64,000 bases of DNA from Lactiplantibacillus plantarum EGD-AQ4 (GCF_000463075.2 NZ_AVAQ01000001.1:434001-498000); one strand, 5' to 3'; counted from the stretch's first letter, positions 26,653-36,007 are shown. Program-made: numbers and translations. The notes: generated by a model not told the origin, from the letters alone.

Positions 26653-26809
26653 CCACCGACTGGCATGATTTAATCATGATTCATGACAAATTAATTAGCG
26701 CAATACGTAAGCAACCAATAAAAACCGTGCTTTTTACAAGCCAGTTTCGTACAAGCGGGGCGTCTTTTGGTATAATGAAACACAGCTTAGCGAAATGTGA
26801 GGGCAAAAT

Positions 26810-27259
26810 ATGTGGATTTATATTCTATTGATGGTGGTGTTGGTCGCAGCTGACCAAGCCATCAAAGCAGCAATCGTGAGTCATATCGCACTAGGGGCCA
26901 GCACGAGTGTAGTCCCCGGCCTATTATCATTGACCAATTTACATAACAATGGGGCCGCCTGGAGCATTCTGGAAGGCAAAATGAGTTTCTTCTACTTAAT
27001 CTCAGTCGTGGCATTGATTATCATGGGTTACTTGTTATGGCGGTTGCGTGGTAAGTGGGCGTATGAAGTCGGTATTTCACTGATGATTGCCGGTACGTTG
27101 GGTAATTTTATTGACCGCGTACGGCTAGGATACGTCGTCGATATGTTCCAACTGGATTTTATTAATTTTCCAATTTTTAACTTTGCGGATTCGTGCCTGA
27201 CGATCGGGGTGATTTTCATTCTAATTGGGGTCTTACGAGACGATAGCTTTGACAAATAA
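26810..27259 (+). CDS. lspA: Lipoprotein signal peptidase (signal peptidase II)
   Basis: This 149-residue membrane protease removes the signal peptide from diacylglyceryl-modified prolipoproteins. It has four membrane helices. The catalytic aspartates are in AGTLGNFIDRV (about residue 102-106 region) and FNFADSCL (about 124-129), and the conserved NNGAAWSIL loop is near residue 46. Length is normal. GTGAGGG lies before the ATG. It is followed 19 bases later by the RluD gene and then pyrR, the same order as in Bacillus (lspA-ylyB-pyrR). A lipoprotein substrate occurs in the window at 53,702. Confidence 0.95.
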   Translation: MWIYILLMVVLVAADQAIKAAIVSHIALGASTSVVPGLLSLTNLHNNGAAWSILEGKMSFFYLISVVALIIMGYLLWRLRGKWAYEVGISLMIAGTLGNFIDRVRLGYVVDMFQLDFINFPIFNFADSCLTIGVIFILIGVLRDDSFDK

Positions 27260-27278
27260 GTGATAGGGAGCTGATAGC

Positions 27279-28202
27279 GTGGCAGGAGCGACCACGGAAC
27301 AACGATATACGATTACGACCCAACAAGGCCGGTTGGATAAAGTGTTGGCGGGACTACAGACTGACTGGACACGCTCGCAGGTCGATAAGTTGATTAAAAC
27401 GGCGCAAGTGACGGTTAATGGCCAGGTCCAACCGAGCAAGTACAAGGTCAAAGTGGGCGACCAAATCACCGTTGCAGCCCAAACCGTCCAAGCAACGACC
27501 ATTGAACCAGAAAATATTCCGCTGGACATTGTTTATGAAGATGACGATGTGCTCGTGGTCAATAAGCCACAAGGGATGGTCGTGCATCCGGCACCGGGGC
27601 ATCCCGACCATACTTTGGTTAATGCGTTGCTATATCATAGTCCGTTATCGACCATCAACGGTGAATTTCGTCCAGGTATCGTGCACCGCATCGACAAAGA
27701 TACGTCGGGCCTGTTGATGGTCGCGAAAAATGACCGGGCACATCAGTCACTAGCGGCGCAACTCAAAGCTAAGACTAATCTGCGCGAGTACGTCGCGTTG
27801 GTCCACGGTGTAATCAAGGAAGAAACTGGGACCATCAATGCGCCTTTAGGTCGTTCACCTAAGGACCGCAAGAAGCAGGCGATCGTCAAGACGGGCCGGC
27901 CGGCGGTAACGCATTTTAAAGTCTTGAAACGCTACCAGCATTACACGTTGATCAGCTGTCGTTTAGAGACTGGACGGACGCACCAGATTCGAGTCCACTT
28001 GCAGTCGATTGGTCATCCGTTGGTCGGTGATCCCTTATACGGACCGAAAAAGACGATCAAGGGGCAGGGTCAGTTTTTGCATGCGCGTTTACTTGGTTTC
28101 AAGCATCCCGTTACGGGGCAACTAATGACGTTTGAAGCACCCCTGCCGCCGATTTTTACGGAAACCCTGGCCAAGCTTGACAAAACCGATCTGAATCATT
28201 AA
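27279..28202 (+). CDS. rluD: 23S rRNA pseudouridine synthase, RluD family
   Basis: This 307-residue enzyme isomerises uridines in 23S rRNA helix 69. An N-terminal S4 RNA-binding domain (RLDKVLAGLQ ... WTRSQVDKLIKTAQVTVNGQ) precedes the catalytic domain. That domain has VVNKPQGMVVHPAPGH, the active-site HRIDKDTSGLLMVAK (Asp about 138) and ETGRTHQIRVHL. It starts at GTG with AGGGAG eight bases upstream. It is the homologue of Bacillus YlyB and is co-transcribed with lspA. Read-through into pyrR meets the leader terminator at 28276-28310. Confidence 0.95.
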   Translation: MAGATTEQRYTITTQQGRLDKVLAGLQTDWTRSQVDKLIKTAQVTVNGQVQPSKYKVKVGDQITVAAQTVQATTIEPENIPLDIVYEDDDVLVVNKPQGMVVHPAPGHPDHTLVNALLYHSPLSTINGEFRPGIVHRIDKDTSGLLMVAKNDRAHQSLAAQLKAKTNLREYVALVHGVIKEETGTINAPLGRSPKDRKKQAIVKTGRPAVTHFKVLKRYQHYTLISCRLETGRTHQIRVHLQSIGHPLVGDPLYGPKKTIKGQGQFLHARLLGFKHPVTGQLMTFEAPLPPIFTETLAKLDKTDLNH

Positions 28203-28220
28203 TCTAACAGTAAAGAATGT

Positions 28221-28310
28221 CCTTTAATCCGGCCCTGCGAGACTGAAAGGCAACCTGTTAACAATAACTTTTGTCGGCGGCCGTGACTCTGTGTCCGGCC
28301 GCCTTTCTTT
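28221..28310 (+). promoter_or_regulatory. PyrR-type transcription attenuator upstream of pyrR
   Basis: The leader contains CCTTT ... AAAGG (28221-28250) closing a loop with CGAGACTG. This fits the PyrR-binding anti-antiterminator hairpin, whose consensus loop contains a GAGRCU-like element. It is followed by a GC-rich terminator, CGGCGGCCG paired with CGGCCGCC (to 28303), and a T-rich tail. In known pyr operons UMP-bound PyrR stabilises the first hairpin, so the terminator forms. Here that would shut off pyrR and the two downstream genes when pyrimidines are abundant. A competing antiterminator was not folded out. Confidence 0.8.
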
Positions 28311-28332
28311 GTCATATGGGTGGTTCAAATGA

Positions 28333-28884
<552 letters not shown>

Positions 28885-28917
28885 TAAACGTAATCAAACA
28901 GATGAGAAGGGATCGCA

Positions 28918-30000
28918 ATGGCAGACCGCTATTTGATTCTTGAAGACGGCAGCGCCTACCTAGGCGAAGGCTTTGGCTCGCCAGCGGTTTCGACTGGAGA
29001 AATCGTCGTCAATACGAGTATGACGGGCTATCAAGAAATTATTACCAATCAAATTTATCATAATCAAATCGTTGCTTTCACGCAGCCGACGATTGGCAGC
29101 TACGGCATCAATCACGACAGTTATGAATCGATATTACCCACGGTCAAAGGGGTCGTCGTGCGTGATGTGGCTAGTATTTCAACTAATCGGCAGCGGCGCT
29201 GGTCATTGGACCAATACTTGAAGCAGCAAAATATTCCAGGAATCAGCCACATCGACACGCGCCACCTCGCCAAACAGTTACGAGCAAGCGGTCCGATGAA
29301 GGCTAGCATTGTGGACGTGGCAGATGCCCACGCCTTTGACCAACTCGGTGCAACCGTATTGACCAATCAACAAGTTGCTGCCGTCGCCACACCAAAACCA
29401 TTTCCCAATCCAGGAACTGGTCTGAACGTGGTCGTGGTCGACTTTGGATTAAAACACGGGATTTTACGTGAACTTAGTAAGCGGGCTTGCAACGTCACGG
29501 TGTTGCCATACACCGCCACGACTGAAGAAATTTTGAACCTTGATCCGGACGGAGTCGTTTTGTCGACTGGTCCCGGAAAACCGCAAGACTTGCCGGACAG
29601 CGTGACTGAGATGATCAAAAACATTCAGAACCGGGTGCCACTGTTTGCGATTGGCCTCGGTCATGAATTGTTTGCGATGGCCAATGGCGCGCAAATCATG
29701 AAGTTGTCTCCGGAACATCACGGCACCAACCACCCGATTCGCGAAGTCATTACCAATCAGATTATTTACGCGTCGCAAGGGCAAGGGTTTGCGGTTGATG
29801 CCGACACCGTTGATCGTAATAAATTAATTACGACGTTTGTTGATTTAATTGACGGAACGATTCAGGGCTTGCGACTCCGCGATTTTCCAGCTTTTTCAGT
29901 CCAATTCTTCCCAGATGGCGCGCCCGGACCGACTGAGACGCGGGATATCTTCGATGAATTTGTTGAATCGATGCAACAAGCAAGGGGGCCAATCTGGTGA
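28918..30000 (+). CDS. CarA-like small subunit of carbamoyl-phosphate synthase, glutaminase triad lost
   Basis: This 360-residue protein aligns over its full length with CarA/PyrAA. The N-terminal domain (LILEDGSAYLGEGFG, NTSMTGYQEIITN, HIDTRHLAKQLR) and the class I amidotransferase fold are complete. The catalytic residues are not: the nucleophile loop GICLGHQ reads AIGLGHE, so Cys is Gly246. The His/Glu motif GHPEASPGP reads FFPDGAPGP, so His is Phe331 and Glu is Asp333. AQNHG is SQGQG. It therefore cannot hydrolyse glutamine in the normal way. AAGGGA precedes the ATG, and the stop overlaps the next GTG by four bases. The frame is intact, so the gene is probably maintained. It may be a structural or sensing pseudoenzyme, or may allow ammonia-only use. 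Confidence 0.88.
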   Translation: MADRYLILEDGSAYLGEGFGSPAVSTGEIVVNTSMTGYQEIITNQIYHNQIVAFTQPTIGSYGINHDSYESILPTVKGVVVRDVASISTNRQRRWSLDQYLKQQNIPGISHIDTRHLAKQLRASGPMKASIVDVADAHAFDQLGATVLTNQQVAAVATPKPFPNPGTGLNVVVVDFGLKHGILRELSKRACNVTVLPYTATTEEILNLDPDGVVLSTGPGKPQDLPDSVTEMIKNIQNRVPLFAIGLGHELFAMANGAQIMKLSPEHHGTNHPIREVITNQIIYASQGQGFAVDADTVDRNKLITTFVDLIDGTIQGLRLRDFPAFSVQFFPDGAPGPTETRDIFDEFVESMQQARGPIW

Positions 30001-32558
30001 ATAATCAAACCTTACAAAAAGTCCTGATCATCGGGGCGGGCCACAACGATATCGGTCGCGAAGGGCAGCATGATGCGGCCGTGACCCAAATTGGTGCGGC
30101 GATTCGACGGCTCGGCATCGCGGTCGTGCTCGTGGATAACAACGCTTATTCAGTTGCAGCGGAAAATCGGTTTGCGGATAAAGTTTATTTAGAACCGCTG
30201 ACCGTTGCCGCTGTGACCAAAATTATCGAGGCCGAACAACCCGATGGCCTAATTCCATCCTTGGGTGGTATTCAAACGGTGACCTTGATTCAAGGGTTAA
30301 TTCGAAATAATGTGCTCAAAAATAATCAGGTCAAGTTGTTGCAGTGGGATCAAGACGTTGTCGATATGATCGTCAATCCTGCGCTCATGAGTAACCGACT
30401 GAAGGATATCGGCGAGCCTGTAATTGCGTCGCAGGTCGTTGCCAGCACCGCAGAAGCGATGGCGGTCGTGCGTCACGTCGGTTTTCCAGTCATTGTCAAA
30501 TCAGTGGCCCCACGGATTGAAGCGAGTCGGCAACTCTGTGAGGATGAAGATGAACTGCAACAAGCGCTAGCAATGGGGTTCAAAGTGTCGGGAACCAAGC
30601 AATGCATCGTCGAGCAAAGTATTGTTGGTTACAAGGAACTCGAGTTTGTTGCCGTGCGTGACCAAAAGGATACCGCATTACTCGTCAGTGGAATGGAAAA
30701 CTTTGATCCGGTCGGGATTCACTCGGCGGACTCGATCGTTTTTGCGCCGACCCAGACGATCACTGACCAAGAGTATCAACAATTTCGGGCCGCCACGCTA
30801 AAAATTATGCGTAAGCTGCGGCTCAATGGGGCCTGTCATGTCCAGTTCGCGCTGGATCCAGCGACCCAAAATTACTATGTGATTAAAGTGACGCCGTATT
30901 TTGATCGTACGATGGCCTTGGCTGCTCGAGCAACCGAGTATCCGTTAGCCCTAGTTGTCGGTAATCTGATGGTTGGGATTAGCTTAGCCGAAATCAAATT
31001 ACCCGGGGCTTATCGTAAACAGACGGCCCTGATTGAGCCAGTGCTCGATCATATCGTGTGTCGCATCCCAGTGTGGCCGTTCAACGTGCTGAACAAGGTC
31101 AGCCACCAACTCGATACCGTCACTGAATCGACCGGATCCGTGATTGGCGTTGGTCGTTCAACCGAAGAGGCCTTACTGAAAGGGCTGCGTTCGACCGACG
31201 AATCGCGGTATCACGTGATTGCCAACCGGCCACAAAACTATTCAGAAGGCGAACTGATTCAGCGCTTGATCCACCCGCAAGCTGGGCGGATGTTGATTCT
31301 GTTAGAGGCACTGAATCGGGGCTACCAGATTGACGAACTAGCTGAGTTGACCAAGATTGATGCCTTCTATTTCTATAAATTAAGTCATATTTTAGAAATC
31401 GAACGCGCCTTACGCGAACGGCCCTTTGACGTCCACGCATTGGGACGGGCCAAATATTTCGGTTTTACTGATGAAGACGCCGCAGCTGCCTGGCAGACCG
31501 AAGTCGGTAAAGTGCGCCAGTTTGCACTGGAAAATGAAATTCGACCGACGTTTAAAGAGATTGAACCAACGGCGGGTGAATTTACGGAACAAACCAGTAC
31601 TTATTATTCAACTTATGAATTTGATAATGAAAGCCAACCAACGGCCGGTCGTCGCGTGGTCGTCATTGGCACCGGCGCCAACCGTATCGGGACTAACCAT
31701 GGGAACGATTATCTTGTCTCTCAGCTGTTGTTTTACTTGAAAAAAGCCAACTATGAGCCAATTTTGATTAACGCTAATCCGAATAGCGTGGCGATGACGC
31801 CGCAACTGGCGAAAAAGCGTTATGTTGAACCTAAACAGTATTCCGATATTTTAAACGTGTTGGCAATTGAAAAACCGTTGATCGTCTTTACGACGTACCA
31901 TGACTATCGACTGGGCCAACAGCTGATTCGGGATGGCTATCAAGTCATTCAGATCAACAACAGTTTGCCACGCGAACAGATTAAGACGAACGATTCACCG
32001 GCCGTAGAAGTCATTACGGACGGGACAGATGTCTCGATTTTCGGAATCAGTGAGATCATTGCCGGTAATAATCTTCGTGGTAACGTTCGTGGCGCCGTCG
32101 AAGTCTTCCCGATTCGGGATAAGGCTGAAAACCAAGCAATTACGGCCCTGACTGATGAAATCAAGCAGCGGGTCCTCGCGATGGGAGCGCCCGGACTGTA
32201 TACGGTGCGTTTAGCAATTGCCGACACGAAGCTGCAACTGGCCACGATTGAACCGATGAGCATTGCGACCATGGCGCTGATCAGTAAGGCAAGTGGCTCC
32301 AGCGTGACCCGTTTGTTATTGCACGTAAAGTTGGGTGAGTCTTTGACCAAGGTGATGTACGACTATCCAGACGTCAACCGCCTGAAGCCTGTTTACGTCC
32401 AGGCCAACACGTTCCCGTACAATCATTTACAGATTTATGATGAAGTTGAAGCCACCGGCGAACCTGGCCACGCGACTGGAACGGTGATTGCCCATGGTGA
32501 TACGTTGAAAGCGGCATTGACAGCTTTGAATCAGGGCAATGAAGATACTGATTTTTAG
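29997..32558 (+). CDS. CarB-like large subunit, shortened and catalytically degenerate
   Basis: This 853-residue protein aligns with CarB (usually about 1,060). The first half keeps the overall carboxyphosphate domain (GIHSADSIVFAPTQTITDQE), but the glycine-rich ATP loop is gone (KSVAPRIEAS at 168-177). The metal/ATP ligands corresponding to E. coli Glu299, Asn301 and Arg303 are Lys297, Thr299 and Tyr301, and Asn283 is His281. The oligomerisation domain is present (about 390-550). The second half (552-853) keeps its entry fold (VVVIGTGANRIG) but lacks most of the ATP-grasp, about 80 residues. The C-terminal allosteric domain, about 130 residues, is also missing. It starts with GTG overlapping the upstream stop (GTGA), so it is tightly coupled to the CarA-like gene. 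Normal carbamoyl-phosphate synthesis looks impossible. Confidence 0.88.
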   Translation: MNNQTLQKVLIIGAGHNDIGREGQHDAAVTQIGAAIRRLGIAVVLVDNNAYSVAAENRFADKVYLEPLTVAAVTKIIEAEQPDGLIPSLGGIQTVTLIQGLIRNNVLKNNQVKLLQWDQDVVDMIVNPALMSNRLKDIGEPVIASQVVASTAEAMAVVRHVGFPVIVKSVAPRIEASRQLCEDEDELQQALAMGFKVSGTKQCIVEQSIVGYKELEFVAVRDQKDTALLVSGMENFDPVGIHSADSIVFAPTQTITDQEYQQFRAATLKIMRKLRLNGACHVQFALDPATQNYYVIKVTPYFDRTMALAARATEYPLALVVGNLMVGISLAEIKLPGAYRKQTALIEPVLDHIVCRIPVWPFNVLNKVSHQLDTVTESTGSVIGVGRSTEEALLKGLRSTDESRYHVIANRPQNYSEGELIQRLIHPQAGRMLILLEALNRGYQIDELAELTKIDAFYFYKLSHILEIERALRERPFDVHALGRAKYFGFTDEDAAAAWQTEVGKVRQFALENEIRPTFKEIEPTAGEFTEQTSTYYSTYEFDNESQPTAGRRVVVIGTGANRIGTNHGNDYLVSQLLFYLKKANYEPILINANPNSVAMTPQLAKKRYVEPKQYSDILNVLAIEKPLIVFTTYHDYRLGQQLIRDGYQVIQINNSLPREQIKTNDSPAVEVITDGTDVSIFGISEIIAGNNLRGNVRGAVEVFPIRDKAENQAITALTDEIKQRVLAMGAPGLYTVRLAIADTKLQLATIEPMSIATMALISKASGSSVTRLLLHVKLGESLTKVMYDYPDVNRLKPVYVQANTFPYNHLQIYDEVEATGEPGHATGTVIAHGDTLKAALTALNQGNEDTDF

Positions 32559-32624
32559 GTTGGCATGCTGATATTAGAGTGACAACCTGCCTTAATTTGA
32601 CCGGCGTAATCAAGACCTATTGAG

Positions 32625-32664
32625 AATCGCAACCTAACCAACACATGGTCGGGTTGCGATTTTT
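32625..32664 (+). terminator. Terminator of the pyrR-carAB-like operon
   Basis: AATCGCAACC (32625-32634) pairs perfectly with GGTTGCGATT (32652-32661), followed by T. It lies 66 bases after the CarB-like stop. Confidence 0.9.
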
Positions 32665-32792
32665 GTGAGTTGTGAGTGTTAACTAACGATACCCGGTTAA
32701 CACTGGAATCGATGGGGTAAAACGGATATAATATGAGTTTAGATGCTTGAACGAGCTTCGGAACAAAAGAGTTAGTTGGGGAGGAACTGAAT

Positions 32793-34544
32793 ATGCGCAA
32801 ACACAGAACGGCAATGGTGGTGATTGCACTTGCCGTCTTGGTCATGTGTAGTCCAATATTATTGAATAATCACGCATTATTAGGAGTGGATGGTTATTTT
32901 CAATATAATCGGATTTATGAGGCCGCGTTACAATTAAAAAATCACAATTTTAGTTTTATCAATCTGTATTCATTTCAACAAGCCGGTCGGGTCGTCAATA
33001 GCCTCTACAGTCCGCTGATCACTTACATTGCGGGTGCGTTATTATTGTTGGTCGGCAACTGGTTTCGATTCCAAATACTCTCACTAGCAATCGTTTATTT
33101 TACCAGTGGGATGTTGATGTATGCGGCCGGACAGCGACTTCATTTTTCAAAACGAATCTCAATCGCTTTGGGCGTGATTTTTTTAAGCTCCAACGTCGTC
33201 TACGGCTTTTTATTCGGTGTCACTTGGCGCTCGATTGCGTTTGGCTTGTTGCCATTACTGGTTGGTCCAATCATAGATCTGTATGCCGGTAAATGGGAGT
33301 TGTTGCCGATGCTCAAGTTGGGTGTCTACATGGGATTGTTAGCACAATTTCAAATTTTGACGGTTGTGTTAGTCCTCCCATTTCTAGTGCCATTTTTCGT
33401 TCACGGACTCTGGCAAACAAAATTCGACGTCCGTGGGTTACTAAACTTTGTAGCAGCGGTCCTGCTGGCACTGTTGCTCAGTCTCAATACCATTCTGCCA
33501 TTGCTCGAAGTTTATCGGGGCAATACCTTGATTCCACCCGTTGCGATGGATATGGCGCCGAATGCTAGTCTGATTTTTCAGCCAATCTATAACGGCGTCG
33601 ACTCGGGCAGCGATATTGTCTTGACCATCATCGTGTATGCGCTGTTGACTGGTCTGGTCATCTTCTGGCGACGCTTGACGCCCTTTACGAAGCTATTTGC
33701 AACGGTGTCGATGGTGTATTTGGTCATTGGAACGACGCTATTTCCGTGGGATTTAATGCAAAAATGGTTCCCGCTCTTGCAATCCTTCTTGCAAATGCCA
33801 CGCCGGATTACGCTGATTGGGACACCGTTCATGTTACTAGCGGCAGTCTTGGTTTATCGTGAGGTGGCCAAAGCGCAGACTAACGAAACGGTGCATCGAG
33901 GGATAGCGATTGCGGCAACTTGTTTAAGTCTGATTTCACTCATATTATGCACGCAAAAAGTCAGCCAAAACGTGCATTTTACGATTGCCGACTCGACGCC
34001 ACTCGCGCAAGGGTTACAGACAGCCGATGGTAATGTGCATTCACGGCTGAAGTACATCAAACAACTGCAACCGGCGTTTCATACCCGGAAACTAGGACAG
34101 CTGATTGATGACGCTGATCGAACGACCCCAGACTATGTGCCCGTCACGCATAAGGTCGTCACGGGTCCAGACGTTTACCATGCCTATACGCGGAACTTTT
34201 CTGAACAGAAATCCCGTTTTAAGCACCAAGTCATCCGTGATGGCATCAAACTCACTTGGCATGCTAAACACGCGAAAGTCCAGACGCTCCCAATCGTTGC
34301 TTATCGGCGGACCGTGCTAGTGTTAAATGGCAAACGCGTTACGTCAGCACAAATCAAGCATCATTGGATCGGTAATATTGGGCTGAAACAGCGCCGTGGC
34401 AAGAACGTGCTCATCATCCGATATCAAAGCAGTTTTGTGACCAAACTCGGTACAATATTCGCAATCGTTGCGTGGATTGGTGTGCTAATTGCCTGGCCAA
34501 TCATAACGAGACGGTCACGGCGGTCTGCGGTTGCGCAACAGTGA
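32793..34544 (+). CDS. Large polytopic membrane protein, GT-C/YfhO-like
   Basis: This 583-residue protein has about eleven to twelve membrane helices across residues 8-385, a large extracellular region (about 390-555) and one last helix (TKLGTIFAIVAWIGVLIAWPI). After the first helix it has GVDGYFQYNRIYEAALQL, resembling the Asp-containing first loop of GT-C lipid-linked glycosyltransferases and of the 6-pyruvoyl-tetrahydropterin-synthase-related membrane proteins. LYSPLITYIAGALLLL follows. It may transfer sugars from undecaprenyl or dolichyl-like carriers to wall polymers, but this is inferred. GGGGAGG precedes the ATG. It is a single-gene unit. Confidence 0.7.
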   Translation: MRKHRTAMVVIALAVLVMCSPILLNNHALLGVDGYFQYNRIYEAALQLKNHNFSFINLYSFQQAGRVVNSLYSPLITYIAGALLLLVGNWFRFQILSLAIVYFTSGMLMYAAGQRLHFSKRISIALGVIFLSSNVVYGFLFGVTWRSIAFGLLPLLVGPIIDLYAGKWELLPMLKLGVYMGLLAQFQILTVVLVLPFLVPFFVHGLWQTKFDVRGLLNFVAAVLLALLLSLNTILPLLEVYRGNTLIPPVAMDMAPNASLIFQPIYNGVDSGSDIVLTIIVYALLTGLVIFWRRLTPFTKLFATVSMVYLVIGTTLFPWDLMQKWFPLLQSFLQMPRRITLIGTPFMLLAAVLVYREVAKAQTNETVHRGIAIAATCLSLISLILCTQKVSQNVHFTIADSTPLAQGLQTADGNVHSRLKYIKQLQPAFHTRKLGQLIDDADRTTPDYVPVTHKVVTGPDVYHAYTRNFSEQKSRFKHQVIRDGIKLTWHAKHAKVQTLPIVAYRRTVLVLNGKRVTSAQIKHHWIGNIGLKQRRGKNVLIIRYQSSFVTKLGTIFAIVAWIGVLIAWPIITRRSRRSAVAQQ

Positions 34545-34614
34545 TCATCTCTCCATTTATATATTAAAGGCCCTGCATCAGTGAGATGTTATTTCCGATA
34601 AGTGGCCGTAAACG

Positions 34615-34649
34615 GTGTCATCTGTTAGAGCGGATGATGCTGTTTTTTT
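34615..34649 (+). terminator. Terminator after GT-C-like gene
   Basis: A 10-bp stem (34615-34624 with 34631-34640, three G:U pairs) and a 6-base loop are followed by seven T. Confidence 0.75.
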
Positions 34650-34716
34650 GTCGGGAACAGCGCTTTCATTTGTGGTATGCTTAACTTAACATTGAGATGA
34701 AGGATGGTTATGCAAA

Positions 34717-35325
34717 TTGGCAAAGACACTATACTTAATGCGTCACGGTGAGACCTTATTCAATCGGCTGCATAAGATTCAGGGCGCGTGTGATTCACCA
34801 TTAACGGAACAGGGCATTGCGGATGCCAAGCAGGTCGGCGACTACTTTCGGCGAGCACAGATCACGTTTGATCATGCCTACTGCTCGACCCAGGAACGCG
34901 CCAGCGACACCTTAGAACTGGTAACTGACCAGCCGTACGAACGGGTCAAGGGAATCAAGGAATGGGGCTTTGGCGTTTTTGAAGGAGAATCTGAAGTTTT
35001 GAATCCCAAACCCGACCCGGTTCGGCGCAGTCACGGTGATTTCTTCTTACAATATGGTGGCGAAAGTGATCTACAAGTTCAGGCGCGTGTCGTCAAGACG
35101 TTGACGGAGATTATGGAACGCCCAGATCATCAGCAGGTTCTTGCCGTGAGTCATGGGGGCGCCAGTTTTATGTTCTTGCGCAAATGGCTGTCGATGGATG
35201 AAATTGAACGGCGGGGGATCGTGTTGCACAACTGTGCCGTTTTGAAATATCGCTATGAAGCGGGCCAGTTCCAGTTTGAGAAAGTGGTCGATTGGTCGGC
35301 TCATCCAACAACTCAACTAAATTAA
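34717..35325 (+). CDS. Histidine phosphatase (phosphoglycerate mutase-like) family protein
   Basis: This 202-residue cytosolic protein has the histidine phosphatase core: the phosphohistidine in LYLMRHGETLFN (His near residue 10), the acid in KEWGFGVFEGE and the second His in VLAVSHGGASFMF. Arg in YCSTQERASDT also fits. Members include phosphoglycerate mutases, cobalamin phosphatases and broad phosphatases. The lengthened middle segment and lack of PGM-specific residues suggest a general phosphatase. It starts at TTG 34717 behind GAAGGATGG. It is monocistronic with its own terminator. Confidence 0.88.
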   Translation: MAKTLYLMRHGETLFNRLHKIQGACDSPLTEQGIADAKQVGDYFRRAQITFDHAYCSTQERASDTLELVTDQPYERVKGIKEWGFGVFEGESEVLNPKPDPVRRSHGDFFLQYGGESDLQVQARVVKTLTEIMERPDHQQVLAVSHGGASFMFLRKWLSMDEIERRGIVLHNCAVLKYRYEAGQFQFEKVVDWSAHPTTQLN

Positions 35326-35381
35326 AATTATGTTAACTAGAGACTGATGCTCTTTTTAACGAGAATTAGTCGCGGCGTGCA

Positions 35382-35416
35382 AACAGCCTATTCAGAATGA
35401 ACTGAGTAGGCTGTTT
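35382..35416 (+). terminator. Terminator after histidine phosphatase gene
   Basis: AACAGCCTA and TAGGCTGTT form a perfect 9-bp stem with a 17-base loop, followed by a T-rich tail. Confidence 0.85.
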
Positions 35417-35508
35417 TTGTTTGCTTTGAATTTAGTGGCGAGTTGGGTAACGGACGGGGGATGGCATGACCTGGTTGCAATCGAGCCTGACACATGCCTT
35501 AAGTCCAA

Positions 35509-35904
35509 TCAAGCCCGCCAAAAAGTCGTGGTCGCTTGCTTGGTGTCAATATTGTACTGAATCGTCTGGGCCAATAAGTCATGATTAACGGGGCTTTCAA
35601 AATTGACTTGCCACAGCATCTTAGTGGCGCGGTCACCGTTGACCTCGATGGTAGCTCGAAAATGGTCGAGCGTGGGGGTCTCTAACGCGATATTCAAGTG
35701 GTCCTTCGCCGTGCTAAAACCAACGATAAAGGTGCCGTGATCGGTGAACATCGGCTGGTTCCAGGCCACGCGCGGGGTCAATTCCGGAAACGTCGTGTGG
35801 ACCCAATTGAGCAGGGGAATCAGTTGTGCTCGTTGTGCGCTGGACTTGTCAGCGTCAAAATACGGTCGTAGTACTGCCAGATCAGTGTGTAGTTGGTCAG
35901 CCAT
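35509..35904 (-). CDS. DUF1801 (YdhG-like) protein
   Basis: This 131-residue cytosolic protein belongs to the DUF1801/YdhG family, with a fold likened to frataxin or SufE and sometimes labelled an iron chaperone. It shows the typical TFPELTPRVAWNQPMFTDHGTFIVGFS stretch in pieces: WNQPMFTDHG and IVGFSTAKDHLNIAL. GGAGG precedes the ATG. It is in a minus-strand context near a very small gene. A true iron role is not established; DUF1801 proteins of this kind are common in lactobacilli. Confidence 0.75.
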   Translation of the reverse strand: MADQLHTDLAVLRPYFDADKSSAQRAQLIPLLNWVHTTFPELTPRVAWNQPMFTDHGTFIVGFSTAKDHLNIALETPTLDHFRATIEVNGDRATKMLWQVNFESPVNHDLLAQTIQYNIDTKQATTTFWRA

Positions 35905-35960
35905 GAGAAATCCTCCAAAATTGTGATGGTCTCAGTGTACAGAAAGACTTAGCTGGTTGC

Positions 35961-36007
35961 AACCAAAAACGCCGTCGACGAGGCCCACACATTTCGTCAA
36001 CGGCGTT
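35961..36007 (-). terminator. Terminator on the minus strand upstream of the DUF1801 gene
   Basis: AACGCCGTCGACGA (35968-35981) pairs with TCGTCAACGGCGTT (35994-36007); in the minus direction TTTTTGG follows. It would end transcription of the small gene at 36064-36189. Confidence 0.8.

Larger units (their letters stand above)
25598..26809. other. 1.2-kb gene-free region with hairpins and repeat copies
   Basis: No gene is supported in this stretch; the 97-codon plus frame at 26538-26831 has no family features and runs into lspA. The region carries two related repeat segments (25765-25850 and 26555-26652, inverted relative to each other). It also has a hairpin AAAATCAGCC/GGCTGATTTT (26129-26138 with 26169-26178) and a 16-bp GC-rich hairpin at 26491-26528. 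It looks like a decayed insertion or a repeat hotspot between fhs and lspA. Confidence 0.6.

Noticed and set aside
26538-26831. 97-codon plus-strand frame before lspA
   Set aside because: It overlaps the lspA start in another frame, consists partly of the dispersed repeat and shows no protein family features or ribosome site.
28203-28310. Leader considered as a T-box or other riboswitch
   Set aside because: The hairpin loop with GAGAC and the following GC-rich terminator directly before pyrR fit a PyrR attenuator; no T-box sequence is present.
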